In this document: positions 38,202-47,769 of the stretch, piece after piece | Numbering within the stretch: position 1 is the stretch's first letter | How the letters are laid out: the number at the start of each line of letters is the position of its first letter | Source: Candidatus Methanophagales archaeon | Lineage (GTDB): Archaea > Halobacteriota > Syntropharchaeia > Alkanophagales > Methanospirareceae | Direction: 5' to 3' | Length of the DNA: 64,000 nt | NCBI GenBank assembly: GCA_024699715.1 | Contig: JANPRD010000011.1 | Location: forward strand, 94,906-158,905 | Translations under genes and position numbers: made by a program | Notes under the pieces: model-generated | Database searches by the model: none | The model's input: only the letters and a program-made list of their open reading frames with translations | Told to the model about the DNA's origin: nothing

Positions 38202-38684
38202 CTAAATTTTTTCTCTCGCTATCGCACATATTCCACTGCGGAAGAGTTGTTTTATGCCGAAGTGTCGCATTAATTCCACAAATCTATCTATTTTTTGAGG
38301 CTCGTCTGCGAGTTCAAGGATGAGGGAGTTAAGCGTAGCGTCAGCGACTTTTGCACCGTAAGAAGAAGCGATTTGCATGATTTCAGCACGCTGCTCCGCA
38401 TTCTTCGCAGCGACATGCAACAAACAAAGGTCTCTGACAACGCAATCACCACGCAATTCCTTCGCATGAAGCACCTCAACCAAATTATTCAACTGCTTTC
38501 GCACTTGCTCCAACTCTCTTTCAGAGCCGTCAATTACGACAGTCATCCTTGAGAGTCCCGCTTTCTCGCATGGCGAAACCGTCAGCGATGTGATATTTAT
38601 GCCTCTTCTCGTGAACATTCCTGAGATGCGAGCCAAAACACCCGGATTATCCTCAACAAGAAGCGAAATTATATGCCTCTGCAT
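38202..38684 (-). CDS. ilvN: Acetolactate synthase regulatory subunit
   Basis: A 160-residue regulatory partner of IlvB. An N-terminal ACT domain (HIISLLVEDNPGVLARISGM) binds valine for feedback inhibition. The C-terminal domain contains ELRGDCVVRDLCLLHVAA and LILELADEPQKIDRFVELM. It overlaps the ilvB 3' end by 16 bases, giving coupled translation. Intact. Confidence 0.92.
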   Translation of the reverse strand: MQRHIISLLVEDNPGVLARISGMFTRRGINITSLTVSPCEKAGLSRMTVVIDGSERELEQVRKQLNNLVEVLHAKELRGDCVVRDLCLLHVAAKNAEQRAEIMQIASSYGAKVADATLNSLILELADEPQKIDRFVELMRHFGIKQLFRSGICAIAREKI

Positions 38685-40397
38685 CTTTCCACACCTATCA
38701 TTTCAGTTAATCCCCCGCCTGGAGGAATCATCGGAAGCACTTTGTCTTCTTTTCCGACAATAAGATCAAGAATTGCCGTCTTCCCTGAATCAAATGCGTT
38801 CTTGAATGCCTCCTTTAGGTCTTCAGGACGCTCCACTCGCTCCGCATAGCACCCAAATGCTTCTCCTAACTTCACGAAGTCAGGTGTAACGCCCAAATGC
38901 GTGTGAGCATACTTTTTATCAAAGAAGAGCTCCTGCCACTGCCTCACCATTCCCAAATAGCGGTTGTCAAATATGCAAACAACGACTTGAATGTCGTTCT
39001 CCACGCATGTTGCGAGGTCTTGGCATGTCATCAGGAATGAGCCGTCGCCCGCAATATCCACGACCTTCCTTTCGGGAGCTGCGACCTTCGCACCTATCGC
39101 AGCAGGAAATCCGAAGCCCATCGTTCCTAAGCCACCGGAAGAAATGAAAGTGCGTGCCTTTCTTACGATGTAGAAGTGAGCTGCGAACATTTGACATTGT
39201 CCGACTTCCGTCGTTACGATTGTATCTGCATCCAAAATTTTACCTATCTCTTTTATCATCCTCGCTGAGAGCATTTCATCCCTTTTCGCATCTTTCATGC
39301 AGGATTCACAGACACTATGCATCTCTTTCACCCTGCGTTCCCATTCAGTTCTCGGCTTTGTCCCCTTTGTTTGACGCAATTTCCGCTCTAAATTTGCGAT
39401 AATGCCTGAAAGTGCCTTCTTCGCATCGCCAACAATCGGAATATGCACCTGAATGTTCTTATTGATTTCAGCAGCATCTATGTCTATGTGAATGATTTTT
39501 GCGTCTGGTGCGAACTGCTCAAGCTTCCATCCTGTGAGCCTGTCGCTGAATCTTGTGCCGACTGCGAGCAAGACATCGCATTCCGCAAGCGCCTTGTTTG
39601 CGGGGTAATGCCCGTGCATTCCGCCCATTCCCAAGCAGAGCGGGTGGTCCTCAGGAATCGCACCTTTTCCCATGAGCGTCGTGACGACAGCAGCGGGGAG
39701 CATCTCCGCCAAGCGACGCAACTCTTCAGATGCATTCGCACTGATTACGCCACCGCCAGCGAGAATCACAGGCTTCTCTGCATCTAACTAAGACATCCAC
39801 CGCCCTCTTTATTTGCATCGGGTTCGGCTTCACATTCGGATTATACCCGGGAGGCTTCTCCTCAGGATGCAACTCCACCTTCGCCTTTCCCGCCAAAACA
39901 TCCTTAGGCAAATCAACGAGGACGACGCCCTTACGACCTGTGTTCGCAATGTAGAATGCCTGATGAATGACCTTCGGCAAGTCTTCCGTGCGAAGCACGA
40001 GGAAATTATGCTTCGTTATCGGCATCGTGATTGTGAAAGTGGAAGCCTCTTGGAAGGCATCTGTGCCGATTGCTTCCGTAGGCACTTGACCCGTGAGTGC
40101 AACAACTGGCGATGAATCCATCTGTGCGTTCGTAAGACCTGTCACTAAGTTCGTTGCTCCCGGTCCTGAAGTGGCGATGCAAACGCCTGTCTTGCCTGAG
40201 ACACGAGCATACCCGTCGGCTGCATGCGCAGCACACTGCTCATGCCTCATTAAAATGTGCCTGATGTCTTTTTCCTCGTAAAGCACATGATAGAGGTCGA
40301 GCAACGCACCTCCCGGAATCCCGAATGCCACTTCTACGCCCTCATGCTTCAACTCCTCAACCACAATCTCAGCACCGCTCAGCTCAACTCGCTTCAT
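38669..40397 (-). CDS. ilvB: Acetolactate synthase catalytic subunit, one frameshift
   Basis: ThDP- and FAD-dependent enzyme making acetolactate and acetohydroxybutyrate. Frame 1 (40397 to about 39790) has VAFGIPGGALLDLYHVLY, MRHEQCAAHAADGYARVSG (catalytic Glu region) and ATSGPGATNLVTGLTNAQMD. Frame 2 carries VILAGGGVISANASEE, GTRFSDRLTGW, SGGLGTMGFGFPAAIGA and the ThDP motif DIAGDGSFLMTCQDLATC. The frame changes near 39787, in the linker between the first and middle domains. The combined length is about 575, normal for IlvB. The ATG at 40397 has GGGAGGG before it. Probably functional with a sequence error. Confidence 0.88.
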
Positions 40398-40649
40398 CTC
40401 TTCCCTCCCGCCTCTCACACACTCCTTCCGCTTTCTGTCCTTTTTCCTCTTTCCCTTTTTCTTTTATGCAATTTTGTCTCAATACCTCCTTTTTCGTGCC
40501 CTTCCTTAATATCAATCCCTTTTCGTTATTTGTTGATAAATCTATAATTTTTCATTCTTTTTGTAGTTTTCCCAAATAAAACCTCATAAACTCTTATCTA
40601 ATTACAACGGCGCTATCGTATTCTCATAGTCCTCACAATCATTTCATTC

Positions 40650-40718
40650 GCCCGACGGCTTGCGGATATATGTGCTTTATGAGCGAAGTGTAACGAAGCC
40701 GTATGTCCGCTGTTATCG
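40650..40718 (-). repeat. attC-like recombination site A
   Basis: On the minus strand the order is CTTCCGATAAC (R''-like box), then AGCGGACATA pairing with TATATCCGC 40 bases on, then GTCGGGC (degenerate R'-like box). Length is 69 bp, within the range of integron attC sites. The 17 bases GTTATCGGAAGCCCCGT at 40712-40728 are inverted at 41786-41802 (one mismatch). This is the relationship expected between the two ends of one gene cassette. Confidence 0.5.
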
Positions 40719-40735
40719 GAAGCCCCGTCAATCAT

Positions 40736-41767
40736 TTATTGCACCTCCAAAATATCACCTCTAAAACCGAACCTTTCAAGTAGTCGTCTGGCATTATTTA
40801 TACATCCAGCAGTGCTATAATGTACCTCAATATATAATCCATTGGATAATCTTTTTGGTGCTGTGAAACTATCTCCATATCTATGCTTAGGCTCTGTATT
40901 TATCAAGTAGCGTTTCCTCCCAATTGGGATTGGACAATCACTTCTTTTTAGTTTCCCTTTTCTTATGAGCCATTCGGCAGTATTTACTAATATTTCATAA
41001 GAATTCCTGATCTCAAAAACATCACTTCCAATTTTCATTCTTCTTGGCTGTCCTCCTCGCCACGTAGGTGTTTCTGGTGGAGATACATATTCTGGTTCTT
41101 TTGTTGGAGTTATTAGTTCTTTAATTCTTTCTTTGAGAAAATCTTCAATTTCCATAGATTCAAATTCATAATCAGGATATCCTTCTTTGATTAATTTCTC
41201 AAAAACAGGGATTAACCCCTTAATAATTTCATCTGGCTCATCGACTAAGGATTGCCAGATTTCATCTAATATTTGAAGTTTCTTTATAAGCTCCTCAATA
41301 TCATCAATATTATCTTTAGAGATTGTGTTCAGTCTCCTTACGCTTGCTGTTAGTTCATCATTTTCAATGTCAGTTTTCCAGATTATTCTCTCAGAGATTG
41401 TAGTTCCTTCTTGAAAAGCCCTAAAAAGTATCCAAATAGCACCATTTGTTAAAACTCCATATTTCATCCCCTCGCCAAAGCAATATTTAGCTAATTGACG
41501 AATGACTTCTTCTCGTTCGACGTCAACTGATAAATTCTTCGCTTCAATGAACAAAACATTCTTGCCTCCTTTCAAAAGAGAATAATCAGGAATACCTTCC
41601 CCAGTAGAAACATTTGGCTGTACTTCCTCTGGATTCTCAATATCCCATCCTAAGCCCTCTAAAATGGGCTCGATTATTTGGCTCCTCACCGCCATTTCAT
41701 TTTGCTCATAAAAAGAGCGATACTTCTTCATTCTCTCAACAACCATTTCTAATTTTTCTTTAAGCAT
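40736..41767 (-). CDS. HsdR N-terminal-like nuclease-domain protein (cassette gene)
   Basis: A protein of about 343 residues. The N-terminal half resembles the type I restriction R-subunit N-terminal domain. EMAVRSQIIEPILEGLGWD precedes a PD-(D/E)xK core with GIPDYSLLKGGKNVLFIEAK (Asp and Glu-x-Lys). RQLAKYCFGEGMKYGVLTNG follows. No helicase domain is present. The C-terminal 100 residues form a separate domain (FTAPKRLSNGLYIEVHYSTA). The ATG at 41767 follows GGAGGTGA by 5 bases and is preferred to the GTG at 41776. It is AT-rich compared with ilvB and ilvD around it. The gene fills the space between two attC-like sites, with a very short leader as in integron cassettes. It may be a defence protein or an orphan nuclease. 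Confidence 0.7.
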   Translation of the reverse strand: MLKEKLEMVVERMKKYRSFYEQNEMAVRSQIIEPILEGLGWDIENPEEVQPNVSTGEGIPDYSLLKGGKNVLFIEAKNLSVDVEREEVIRQLAKYCFGEGMKYGVLTNGAIWILFRAFQEGTTISERIIWKTDIENDELTASVRRLNTISKDNIDDIEELIKKLQILDEIWQSLVDEPDEIIKGLIPVFEKLIKEGYPDYEFESMEIEDFLKERIKELITPTKEPEYVSPPETPTWRGGQPRRMKIGSDVFEIRNSYEILVNTAEWLIRKGKLKRSDCPIPIGRKRYLINTEPKHRYGDSFTAPKRLSNGLYIEVHYSTAGCINNARRLLERFGFRGDILEVQ

Positions 41768-41772
41768 TTCCT

Positions 41773-42253
41773 TCACCTCCTACTCACGGGACTTCCGATA
41801 ACGTTTTGCGAACATGCGAAGTCCCGCTTTGCGGGTTTGGGCGGTAGCCGTACTTTGCTGTTAGGCGAAGTTGCCATGAATATTTCAATCATGGGAGTTT
41901 CGGGAGATCTTGGATTTGGTATAACTTTTCTCGTGCTTGGCTCGATAACTAAATCTAACCGCTCTAATACTATCTGTCCTATTAGCGGTTGTGCTCCTTC
42001 ATTTTCCGCTAAAACATCAAAAACAGCTTTTCTCCCTGCTATTTCTAATATTACCCATCCATAAACCTTCTTTTACACTATTATCCGCATACCTCACATT
42101 TACTTCATCAATCTTCTCCAATCCGAGTTTTTGAATTAAATCCATTGGGAGAACGGACATGGTTGCACCAGTATCAATGATCGCCTCTATCTCTATGAAT
42201 TTTGATGGGTCTTTAAAGTTTGTGACCTTCACCCTCTCAACAACCTTGCCCAT
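41773..42253 (-). pseudogene. Retropepsin-like aspartic protease, clan AA, frameshifted (cassette gene)
   Basis: The minus strand starts MGKVVERVKVTNFKDPSKFI and contains the catalytic AIIDTGATMSVLP (Asp-Thr-Gly) and VNVRYADNSVKEG. The frame then breaks near 42070. The other frame gives GWVILEIAGRKAVFDVL, ENEGAQPLIGQIVLERLDLV and NPRSPETPMIEI, the usual ending of small archaeal and cyanobacterial clan AA proteases. These act as dimers, one DTG per chain. The second frame stays open through attC-like site B to 41773. A single indel separates the two halves, so inactivation is uncertain. Confidence 0.68.
41796..41866 (-). repeat. attC-like recombination site B
   Basis: On the minus strand: GCCTAAC (fits RYYYAAC), a 57-bp variable part with inner hairpin CCCGC-AAA-GCGGG, then GTTATCG. 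Total is 71 bp. GCAACTTCGCCTAAC at its outer edge is nearly complementary to GTAGGCGAAATTGC at site C. That makes the aspartic-protease gene a second cassette. No integrase gene lies in the window. Confidence 0.55.
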
Positions 42254-42308
42254 TTTGATTTCCCCCTTCTACTTAAATACCCAATCCTTTTAAACCTTTC
42301 TGCAATTT

Positions 42309-42341
42309 CGCCTACTTGTGCGAAGCGCCCGATTGTTAGGT
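42309..42341 (-). repeat. Short attC-like site C
   Basis: On the minus strand: ACCTAAC, a small GCG-CTT-CGC hairpin, then GTAGGCG continuing to AAATTGC. At 33 bp it is shorter than normal attC sites and may be truncated. Its GTAGGCGAAATTGC end is complementary to the outer edge of site B, so it would be the start of the protease cassette. Confidence 0.35.
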
Positions 42342-42441
42342 CCGTAAGCCTGCTCAATAGGCATTTGTTGGAGCAATTCAGTGATGCCTGAACTTTGTTC
42401 TACCATATGCACAAGCGGTAGAAATCTTCGCTTCAGAGCCT

Positions 42442-44220
42442 CTACGCCAGCTGCCTCGCAAGCATCTCACGATATTTCCTTAGGAATCCCTCCGCAGGCT
42501 TTTCAATCCTGCGACCTTCTTTCTTCAAACGCTCAATCCTCGCTTTCAATTCATCCTCGCTGATTTTCACATTCAAAATCCTGCGTGGAATGTCAATCTC
42601 AATAATATCTCCGTCCTCAACGGCAGCAATCGGACCAAAATCGTATGCTTCAGGAGAGACATGCCCTATGCAAGGACCACGTGTGCCTCCGCTGAATCTC
42701 CCGTCAGTCACGAGAGCGACGGACTCTGCGAGACCCATTCCCGCAATTAGGCTTGTGGGTGAGAGCATCTCTCTCATTCCAGGACCGCCTTTAGGGCCTT
42801 CGTAGCGAATGACGACGACATCCCCCTCCCTGACTTCTCCGCTTGAGATTGCCTTCGCAGCCTCCTCCTCGCCATCAAAGACTTTCGCCCTCCCCGTGAA
42901 TCTCAGCATGCTCTTCGCCACTGCAGTCTGCTTCACAACCGCACCTTCAGGCGCAAGATTTCCGTAGAGGATTGCGATTGCTCCTTCGCTGTGGAAAGGT
43001 CGCTCAACGCTCCTCACAACCTCTTCATTCTTCACAACCGCTGAATTTGCGATTTCTGCGAGTCTCATTCCAGAGACCGTTTCGGTGTCTTTCAGCTTTG
43101 AAGCATCAAATAGTCGCTTGAGAACGGCAGGAATCCCCCCAGCAGTGTGAATGTCTTCCAAAAAGTAAGAGCCTCCGGGTCTAACGCTCAAAATTTGAGG
43201 CACTTCCGCTGAAATTTCGTTGAATTTTGAGAGCGGAAGCTCAACGCCGAAGGCATCAGCAATCGCCTTCAGGTGAAGAACTGCATTTGTTGAGCCTCCT
43301 ATCGCCATTAGCACCCTAATCGCATTCTCAAAGTTCTCCTCTCTCACAATTTCTCTCGGCTTTGCGTCCTTGAGAGCGAGCTCAACCGCCCTCTTTCCAG
43401 TCTCACGAGCAATTTTCACCCTCTCCGCTGAAACCGCAGGAGCAGTCGCAGAAAAGGGCAGTGAAAGCCCAAGCACTTCTGTCAAGCATGCCATCGTGTT
43501 CGCAGTGAACATGCCTGCACACGCTCCAGCTCCGGGACACGCCTCCCGCTCAATCGCAGCGAGCTCCTCCGCAGACAAGCGACCCTTCTTGAAAGCACCA
43601 AGAGCCTCAAAAATGTGAATCAGGTCTATTCGCTCCTCTTTCCACGCTCCTTCCTGCTCTTCCCGCTCTCCACGCTCTCCTCGCTCCTCCTGCTCACCCC
43701 GCTCTCCTCGTCCTTCCCGTCCTTTTCGCTCTCCCCGCTCTTCTTCTCTTCTTGCCTCTGCAGCGCTGCAGAGCCTACCAGCGAGCATAGGGCCGCCTGT
43801 GAGAATGATGCAAGGAACATTCAAGCGACCCGCAGCAATAAGCATGCCGGGCGTAATCTTGTCGCAGTTCGTAACGCCGACCCAAGCGTCAGCTGCGTAT
43901 GCACGAACCATGACCTCTACGCAGTCCGCAATCAATTCACGAGACGGCAGCGAATACTTCATGCCCTCGGTAGCCATCGCAATCCCATCGCAAATCGCAG
44001 GCACGCCAAATCTGAAAGGGACGCCTCCCGCTGAACGGACGCCACGAGCAACCTCCTCAGAAAGCATGTTCAGGTGTATATGCCCCGGAACTAACTCGCT
44101 CCACGCATCCGCAATCAGCACAAACGGCTTATCAAAATCCTCATCGCTCAATCCCAAAGCTCGCAAAAGACCACGAGCAGGCGCCCTCTCCACACCCTTC
44201 TTCAAAACATCGCTCCTCAT
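42442..44220 (-). CDS. ilvD: Dihydroxy-acid dehydratase with charged insertion
   Basis: Dehydrates dihydroxyisovalerate and dihydroxymethylvalerate to the 2-oxo acids; an Fe-S enzyme. Cluster cysteines lie in GVTNCDKITPGMLIAAGR and REACPGAGACAGMFTANTM. AIGGSTNAVLHLKAIADAFG, YEGPKGGPGMREMLSPTSL and DGRFSGGTRGPCIGHVSPEA confirm the family. At 592 residues it exceeds the usual 550, owing to an Arg/Glu/Gly-rich insert of about 45 residues near residue 155. The start at 44220 follows GGAGGTG; the GTG at 44229 lies within that Shine-Dalgarno. Confidence 0.93.
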   Translation of the reverse strand: MRSDVLKKGVERAPARGLLRALGLSDEDFDKPFVLIADAWSELVPGHIHLNMLSEEVARGVRSAGGVPFRFGVPAICDGIAMATEGMKYSLPSRELIADCVEVMVRAYAADAWVGVTNCDKITPGMLIAAGRLNVPCIILTGGPMLAGRLCSAAEARREEERGERKGREGRGERGEQEERGERGEREEQEGAWKEERIDLIHIFEALGAFKKGRLSAEELAAIEREACPGAGACAGMFTANTMACLTEVLGLSLPFSATAPAVSAERVKIARETGKRAVELALKDAKPREIVREENFENAIRVLMAIGGSTNAVLHLKAIADAFGVELPLSKFNEISAEVPQILSVRPGGSYFLEDIHTAGGIPAVLKRLFDASKLKDTETVSGMRLAEIANSAVVKNEEVVRSVERPFHSEGAIAILYGNLAPEGAVVKQTAVAKSMLRFTGRAKVFDGEEEAAKAISSGEVREGDVVVIRYEGPKGGPGMREMLSPTSLIAGMGLAESVALVTDGRFSGGTRGPCIGHVSPEAYDFGPIAAVEDGDIIEIDIPRRILNVKISEDELKARIERLKKEGRRIEKPAEGFLRKYREMLARQLA

Positions 44221-44356
44221 TCCGCACACCTCCTCACTTGCCTTTGCAATGCGTTAAAAAGTAAGGCGAAGCGCACTCCGAGCTGAGGAAGGTGAAGTGC
44301 AACGACGCTTGCCTTATTTCTGATGGGGAAATCTATCTATGGCGTTATTGTTGAGG

Positions 44357-45577
44357 TTATGCATTTTGAGCCTTTTGACCCGAAATGCTTCGTGCGATTT
44401 CATCTTTCGTCCATCGCACAGGGTGCAACCCAACACCCTCTATCCCGTCGCCTCAAAGGCTTCCGGGATTGCTTTCCTTATTATGTTATATGCGGCGTTC
44501 ACATCCGCATTTATGATTATTCCCTTCGCACTCCTGAATAACCCTTTCTCCCTCTTCCCCATGTAATCTCGGTGCTCTATCTGCTCATCATCCAGAAAAC
44601 TGCACTTCGATGTGTGGTTTTCCTCCATGAGTAACACTTCCACACCCTCTTTCTTCTGCTTTGTATTTTATTGCTGAATTAACATCCAGAAAGGAATTTG
44701 CACGAAATTCTGGTTGTTCTTCTTCCCTAAATTCACTCCTTTCTTCCATTCTTTGTTATATCCAATCACTAATCTACCGATGTTGCGCTTCGCACACCAC
44801 TCCGCTACAAACTTGCTCACTTTGTGGAAGAAGTCCTTCAACTTTCTTTCTCTCTTCACTGACAGTTTCTTCATTCTCTTGCTTGTCTTTATTCCTTGCT
44901 TTGCATATATGCGCTGCAATCTCGCCATCTCTTGTTGAAGAACTGGTTTATTGACTTCACAACCCCGCCCTTAACAACAATCGGCTCTTCGCCGATGTTG
45001 TTTGCGATGGTTACGAGGTTGCGAACCCCTAAATCTATCCCCGCTATCCTGCTTTTATCCTTTCTACGACATCCACTTCCTTCTCATACACAATCTCAAC
45101 AACATAGCCCACACCCTTTGGAATTATCTACCTCCTTATCCCTTCCTTTATCCTTGTCTTGAGCCTCAAGCCAACTACCTTCGGGAAAATTAGCCAATCT
45201 CCTTTGACTTTGACCTGTTGATTCGTGAAGATGAGTATGAAGACACCATCCTTCTTCTTATATTTCGGTGGTCTCGGCATCTCATTGAACTTTTCAGGCT
45301 TCTCCTTCCACGCATTCATCGCATTGAAAAATGATTTCCAGCTCCTATCCACTATCTTCAAAATCTGCTGTGCTGTCTGAGCTGGAAGTTTTCTGTAATT
45401 CTCACTCCTCTTTAACAGCTTATATAACTCATTATATCTTATCCACCTCTTCGTTTTGAAAAACTCATGCCTGACAATATAATTTGCTTCGTTGTATAGA
45501 TTCTTGGATATGTGACATAGATTTTGAATGTTTTCATCACCTTTTATCCATATTTGTTCAGTCCTTATAACATTCAA
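44357..45577 (-). pseudogene. tnpB: IS605/IS1341-type OrfB (TnpB-like) transposase, decayed
   Basis: Three or more frames make up one protein. From 45577: ICHIS-like LCHISKNLYNEANYIVRHEF, LPAQTAQQILKIVDRSWKSF and GLRLKTRIKEGIR. Next, from 44928: MARLQRIYAKQGIKTSKRMK, LKDFFHKVSKFVAEWC and RLVIGYNKEWKKGVNLGKKN. Last: SKCSFLDDEQIEHRDYMGK, GLFRSAKGIIINADVNAAYN and GIEGVGLHPVRW. The region between 45128 and 44928, which should carry the first RuvC Asp (DLGVRNLVTI-like), is broken by frame changes. No TnpA accompanies it. It lies between ilvD and the coenzyme M/ABC operon and is unrelated to the decayed element at 10705 except by family. Confidence 0.82.
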
Positions 45578-45766
45578 CCAAACCCACCTCCAGCTTCTTT
45601 TTCCTCCTCTTACTGTAAATTATCCTTCTTTTGCATACCTGTGTAATGTGCTTCGATTCTCAGCACCTTTATTACCTCTCCTGCCTTCATACTTTTGATG
45701 TTTGGGTATATATAAAACTATCAGTTGGAAATTAGATGCGATATTGTTTTTTTTCCTCCGCTGCTG

Positions 45767-46558
45767 TCATCGGGGTTTCCCAGCGGTCAGCCCCTCAAGA
45801 GCGAGTGCCTTTCTCGTTTCTTCCTGCAAGACACTCAAAACTTCAGCACGCATTCGGTTGAACTCCATGCTTGTTCTGTCTCTCGGTCTTTCAAGCGAGA
45901 CGCGCATTTCCTTTTTTATCCTTCCGGGGCGAGCGGACATGACTAAGATGCGGTCTGCGAGGAATAGAGCCTCGTCGACGCTGTGCGTCACGAAAATGAT
46001 TGTTTTCCGAGTGTTCTCCCAGATTTCAAGCAGTTCCGCTTGGAAGAGGTTGCGAGTTTGAGCGTCAAGCGAGCCGAAAGGCTCATCCATGAGCAGCACA
46101 TCGGGGTCAACTGCCAAAGCCCTTGCGATTGCGACTCGCTGCTTCATTCCGCCTGAGAGCTCATGCGGGTATGCGTTCTCAAATCCACGAAGACCTATCA
46201 TTTCAATATATTGAGAGGCGATTCGCTCCCTTTCTTCACGAGGCACGCCCATCCGCTCCAATCCGAATGTGATATTTCCGAGAACTGTCCGCCATGGGAA
46301 TAACGCAAACTCCTGAAAAACAACACTAATATCCTTGCGTGGCTCGCAAACAGGCGAACCGTCAAGAAGAACCTCTCCAGAGGTTGGACGCTCCAATCCC
46401 GCTATTATTCGTAAGAGTGTGGTCTTCCCGCATCCCGAAGGACCTAAAATGCATACAAATTCCTCCTCCTTCACCTTAAAATTCACATCCTCTATCGCCA
46501 CAACATTCCTGTCTTTTTCACCGTAAATCTTCGTCAGAGAACGCACTTCAACCTTCAT
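45767..46558 (-). CDS. ABC transporter ATPase, sulfonate/taurine/nitrate type
   Basis: A 263-residue ATPase of the SsuB/TauB group. Walker A is LGPSGCGKTTLLRIIAGL, the signature is HELSGGMKQRVAIARALA, and Walker B is DVLLMDEPFGSLDAQTRN. VTHSVDEALFLADRI is the switch region. It is the last gene of a five-gene operon (SBP, permease, cysteate synthase, sulfopyruvate decarboxylase, ATPase). It starts 20 bp after the decarboxylase stop. It would energise the permease at 49147. Confidence 0.88.
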   Translation of the reverse strand: MKVEVRSLTKIYGEKDRNVVAIEDVNFKVKEEEFVCILGPSGCGKTTLLRIIAGLERPTSGEVLLDGSPVCEPRKDISVVFQEFALFPWRTVLGNITFGLERMGVPREERERIASQYIEMIGLRGFENAYPHELSGGMKQRVAIARALAVDPDVLLMDEPFGSLDAQTRNLFQAELLEIWENTRKTIIFVTHSVDEALFLADRILVMSARPGRIKKEMRVSLERPRDRTSMEFNRMRAEVLSVLQEETRKALALEGLTAGKPR

Positions 46559-46578
46559 TGCCTATGCGCTTCCTCAAC

Positions 46579-47760
46579 TTAACGCTTAACACACTCGCCC
46601 CCCTTCTCGTTCCGCTCCGCCTGCTCCAAAGCAACCCTGAAACGCCTCTTAATCGCAAGAGCATCCAATCCGACATTCCTGACATCCGCATTCCCAGGTT
46701 TGAGAAGCACATGCACGAATCTCAATGCAGGCTCTTCAGCGATTTTTTTCAGCACTCCTTTTAACTGCGATGCATTCTGCACCTTTTCAGTCTGAACGAA
46801 TCCGAAACTTTTCGCCAATAGCTCCATGTCCACCTGCGAGAACGCCTGCGTGGGTTGGTCGCCTGTGCTTCCGAAAGTGCCGTTGTCAAGGCAGAAAATA
46901 GTGAGGTTCTCTGGCGCATGCTCCGCAATCACAGGCAGAATGCTCGTCGCAAGCAGACTGCCGTCGCCGTCCAAAACGAAAACGGGCAGCGAGGTGCGTA
47001 GTGAGATGCCGAAGCCGATGCACGAAGCCTGACTGTAAGAGCCGAGCATGTAGAAATTCAATGCTCTGTCACGAGCAGCGAAAAGCTCCTTTGAAGGCAC
47101 ACCGATGTTTGAGACGACAACCTCCTCATTCAAATGCTCCGCAATTATTTTTATCGCCTCAAATCTCGTCATTTCCGGCGGCGAAACATCACACTCAAAC
47201 CTCAACGCCTTCCTCCAACCCTCCCTTCTCGGTGCACTGAATTCGCAACATTCACAACCTTCACTGCTCTCTTCCCACACTCTCGGCGAAATTAATGCGA
47301 CAGCAGGCATCTCCTCCTTGAAAGCAATGCTCACGACATCCTCCAACGCATCCAAATCCTCCGCAGTGTGAATTTCTTTGTGTGGTATGCCGAATGCTGA
47401 AAGGACGGCAGGAAGCGGTCTGTTAAATGGTATTTGAGCTCCGATTTTCTCTTTGAACACGCCTCTCCAACTCGCAAGCACAGGCAAAGGCAGCCTGTAA
47501 AATGCGGAGAGCGAGAGCAATGCGTTAAATGCGTTTCCAAGCCCTGAACTTTGAATGAGCAGAGCGGGACGACCTCCTGCGAGAGCAAATCCCGCACAGA
47601 CACCAACGCCGTCCTCCTCCTTCAGCAAATGAATTTTTTTGAAATCCGCATCCCTCTCTAAAAGCGAGAGTAGTCCCTTTATTTTCTCGCATGGTAGCGT
47701 CGCAACGAGCTCCACGCCCTCTCGCTTCAAAATCCGCAAGACCTCCTTTTCCGCCTCCAT
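46579..47760 (-). CDS. comDE: Sulfopyruvate decarboxylase, fused ComD-ComE
   Basis: Decarboxylates 3-sulfopyruvate to sulfoacetaldehyde, a step of coenzyme M synthesis. It is 393 residues. The N-terminal half is ComD-like (GVELVATLPCEKIKGLLSLL, LLKEEDGVGVCAGFALAGGR). The C-terminal half is ComE-like, with the ThDP motif DGDGSLLATSILPVIAEHAP ending in LDNGTFGSTGDQPT. The two chains are separate in Methanocaldococcus and fused here, as in Methanosarcina-type archaea. It lies 9 bp downstream of cysteate synthase and just upstream of the ATPase. Confidence 0.9.
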   Translation of the reverse strand: MEAEKEVLRILKREGVELVATLPCEKIKGLLSLLERDADFKKIHLLKEEDGVGVCAGFALAGGRPALLIQSSGLGNAFNALLSLSAFYRLPLPVLASWRGVFKEKIGAQIPFNRPLPAVLSAFGIPHKEIHTAEDLDALEDVVSIAFKEEMPAVALISPRVWEESSEGCECCEFSAPRREGWRKALRFECDVSPPEMTRFEAIKIIAEHLNEEVVVSNIGVPSKELFAARDRALNFYMLGSYSQASCIGFGISLRTSLPVFVLDGDGSLLATSILPVIAEHAPENLTIFCLDNGTFGSTGDQPTQAFSQVDMELLAKSFGFVQTEKVQNASQLKGVLKKIAEEPALRFVHVLLKPGNADVRNVGLDALAIKRRFRVALEQAERNEKGGECVKR

Positions 47761-47769
47761 TTCTCTCTT

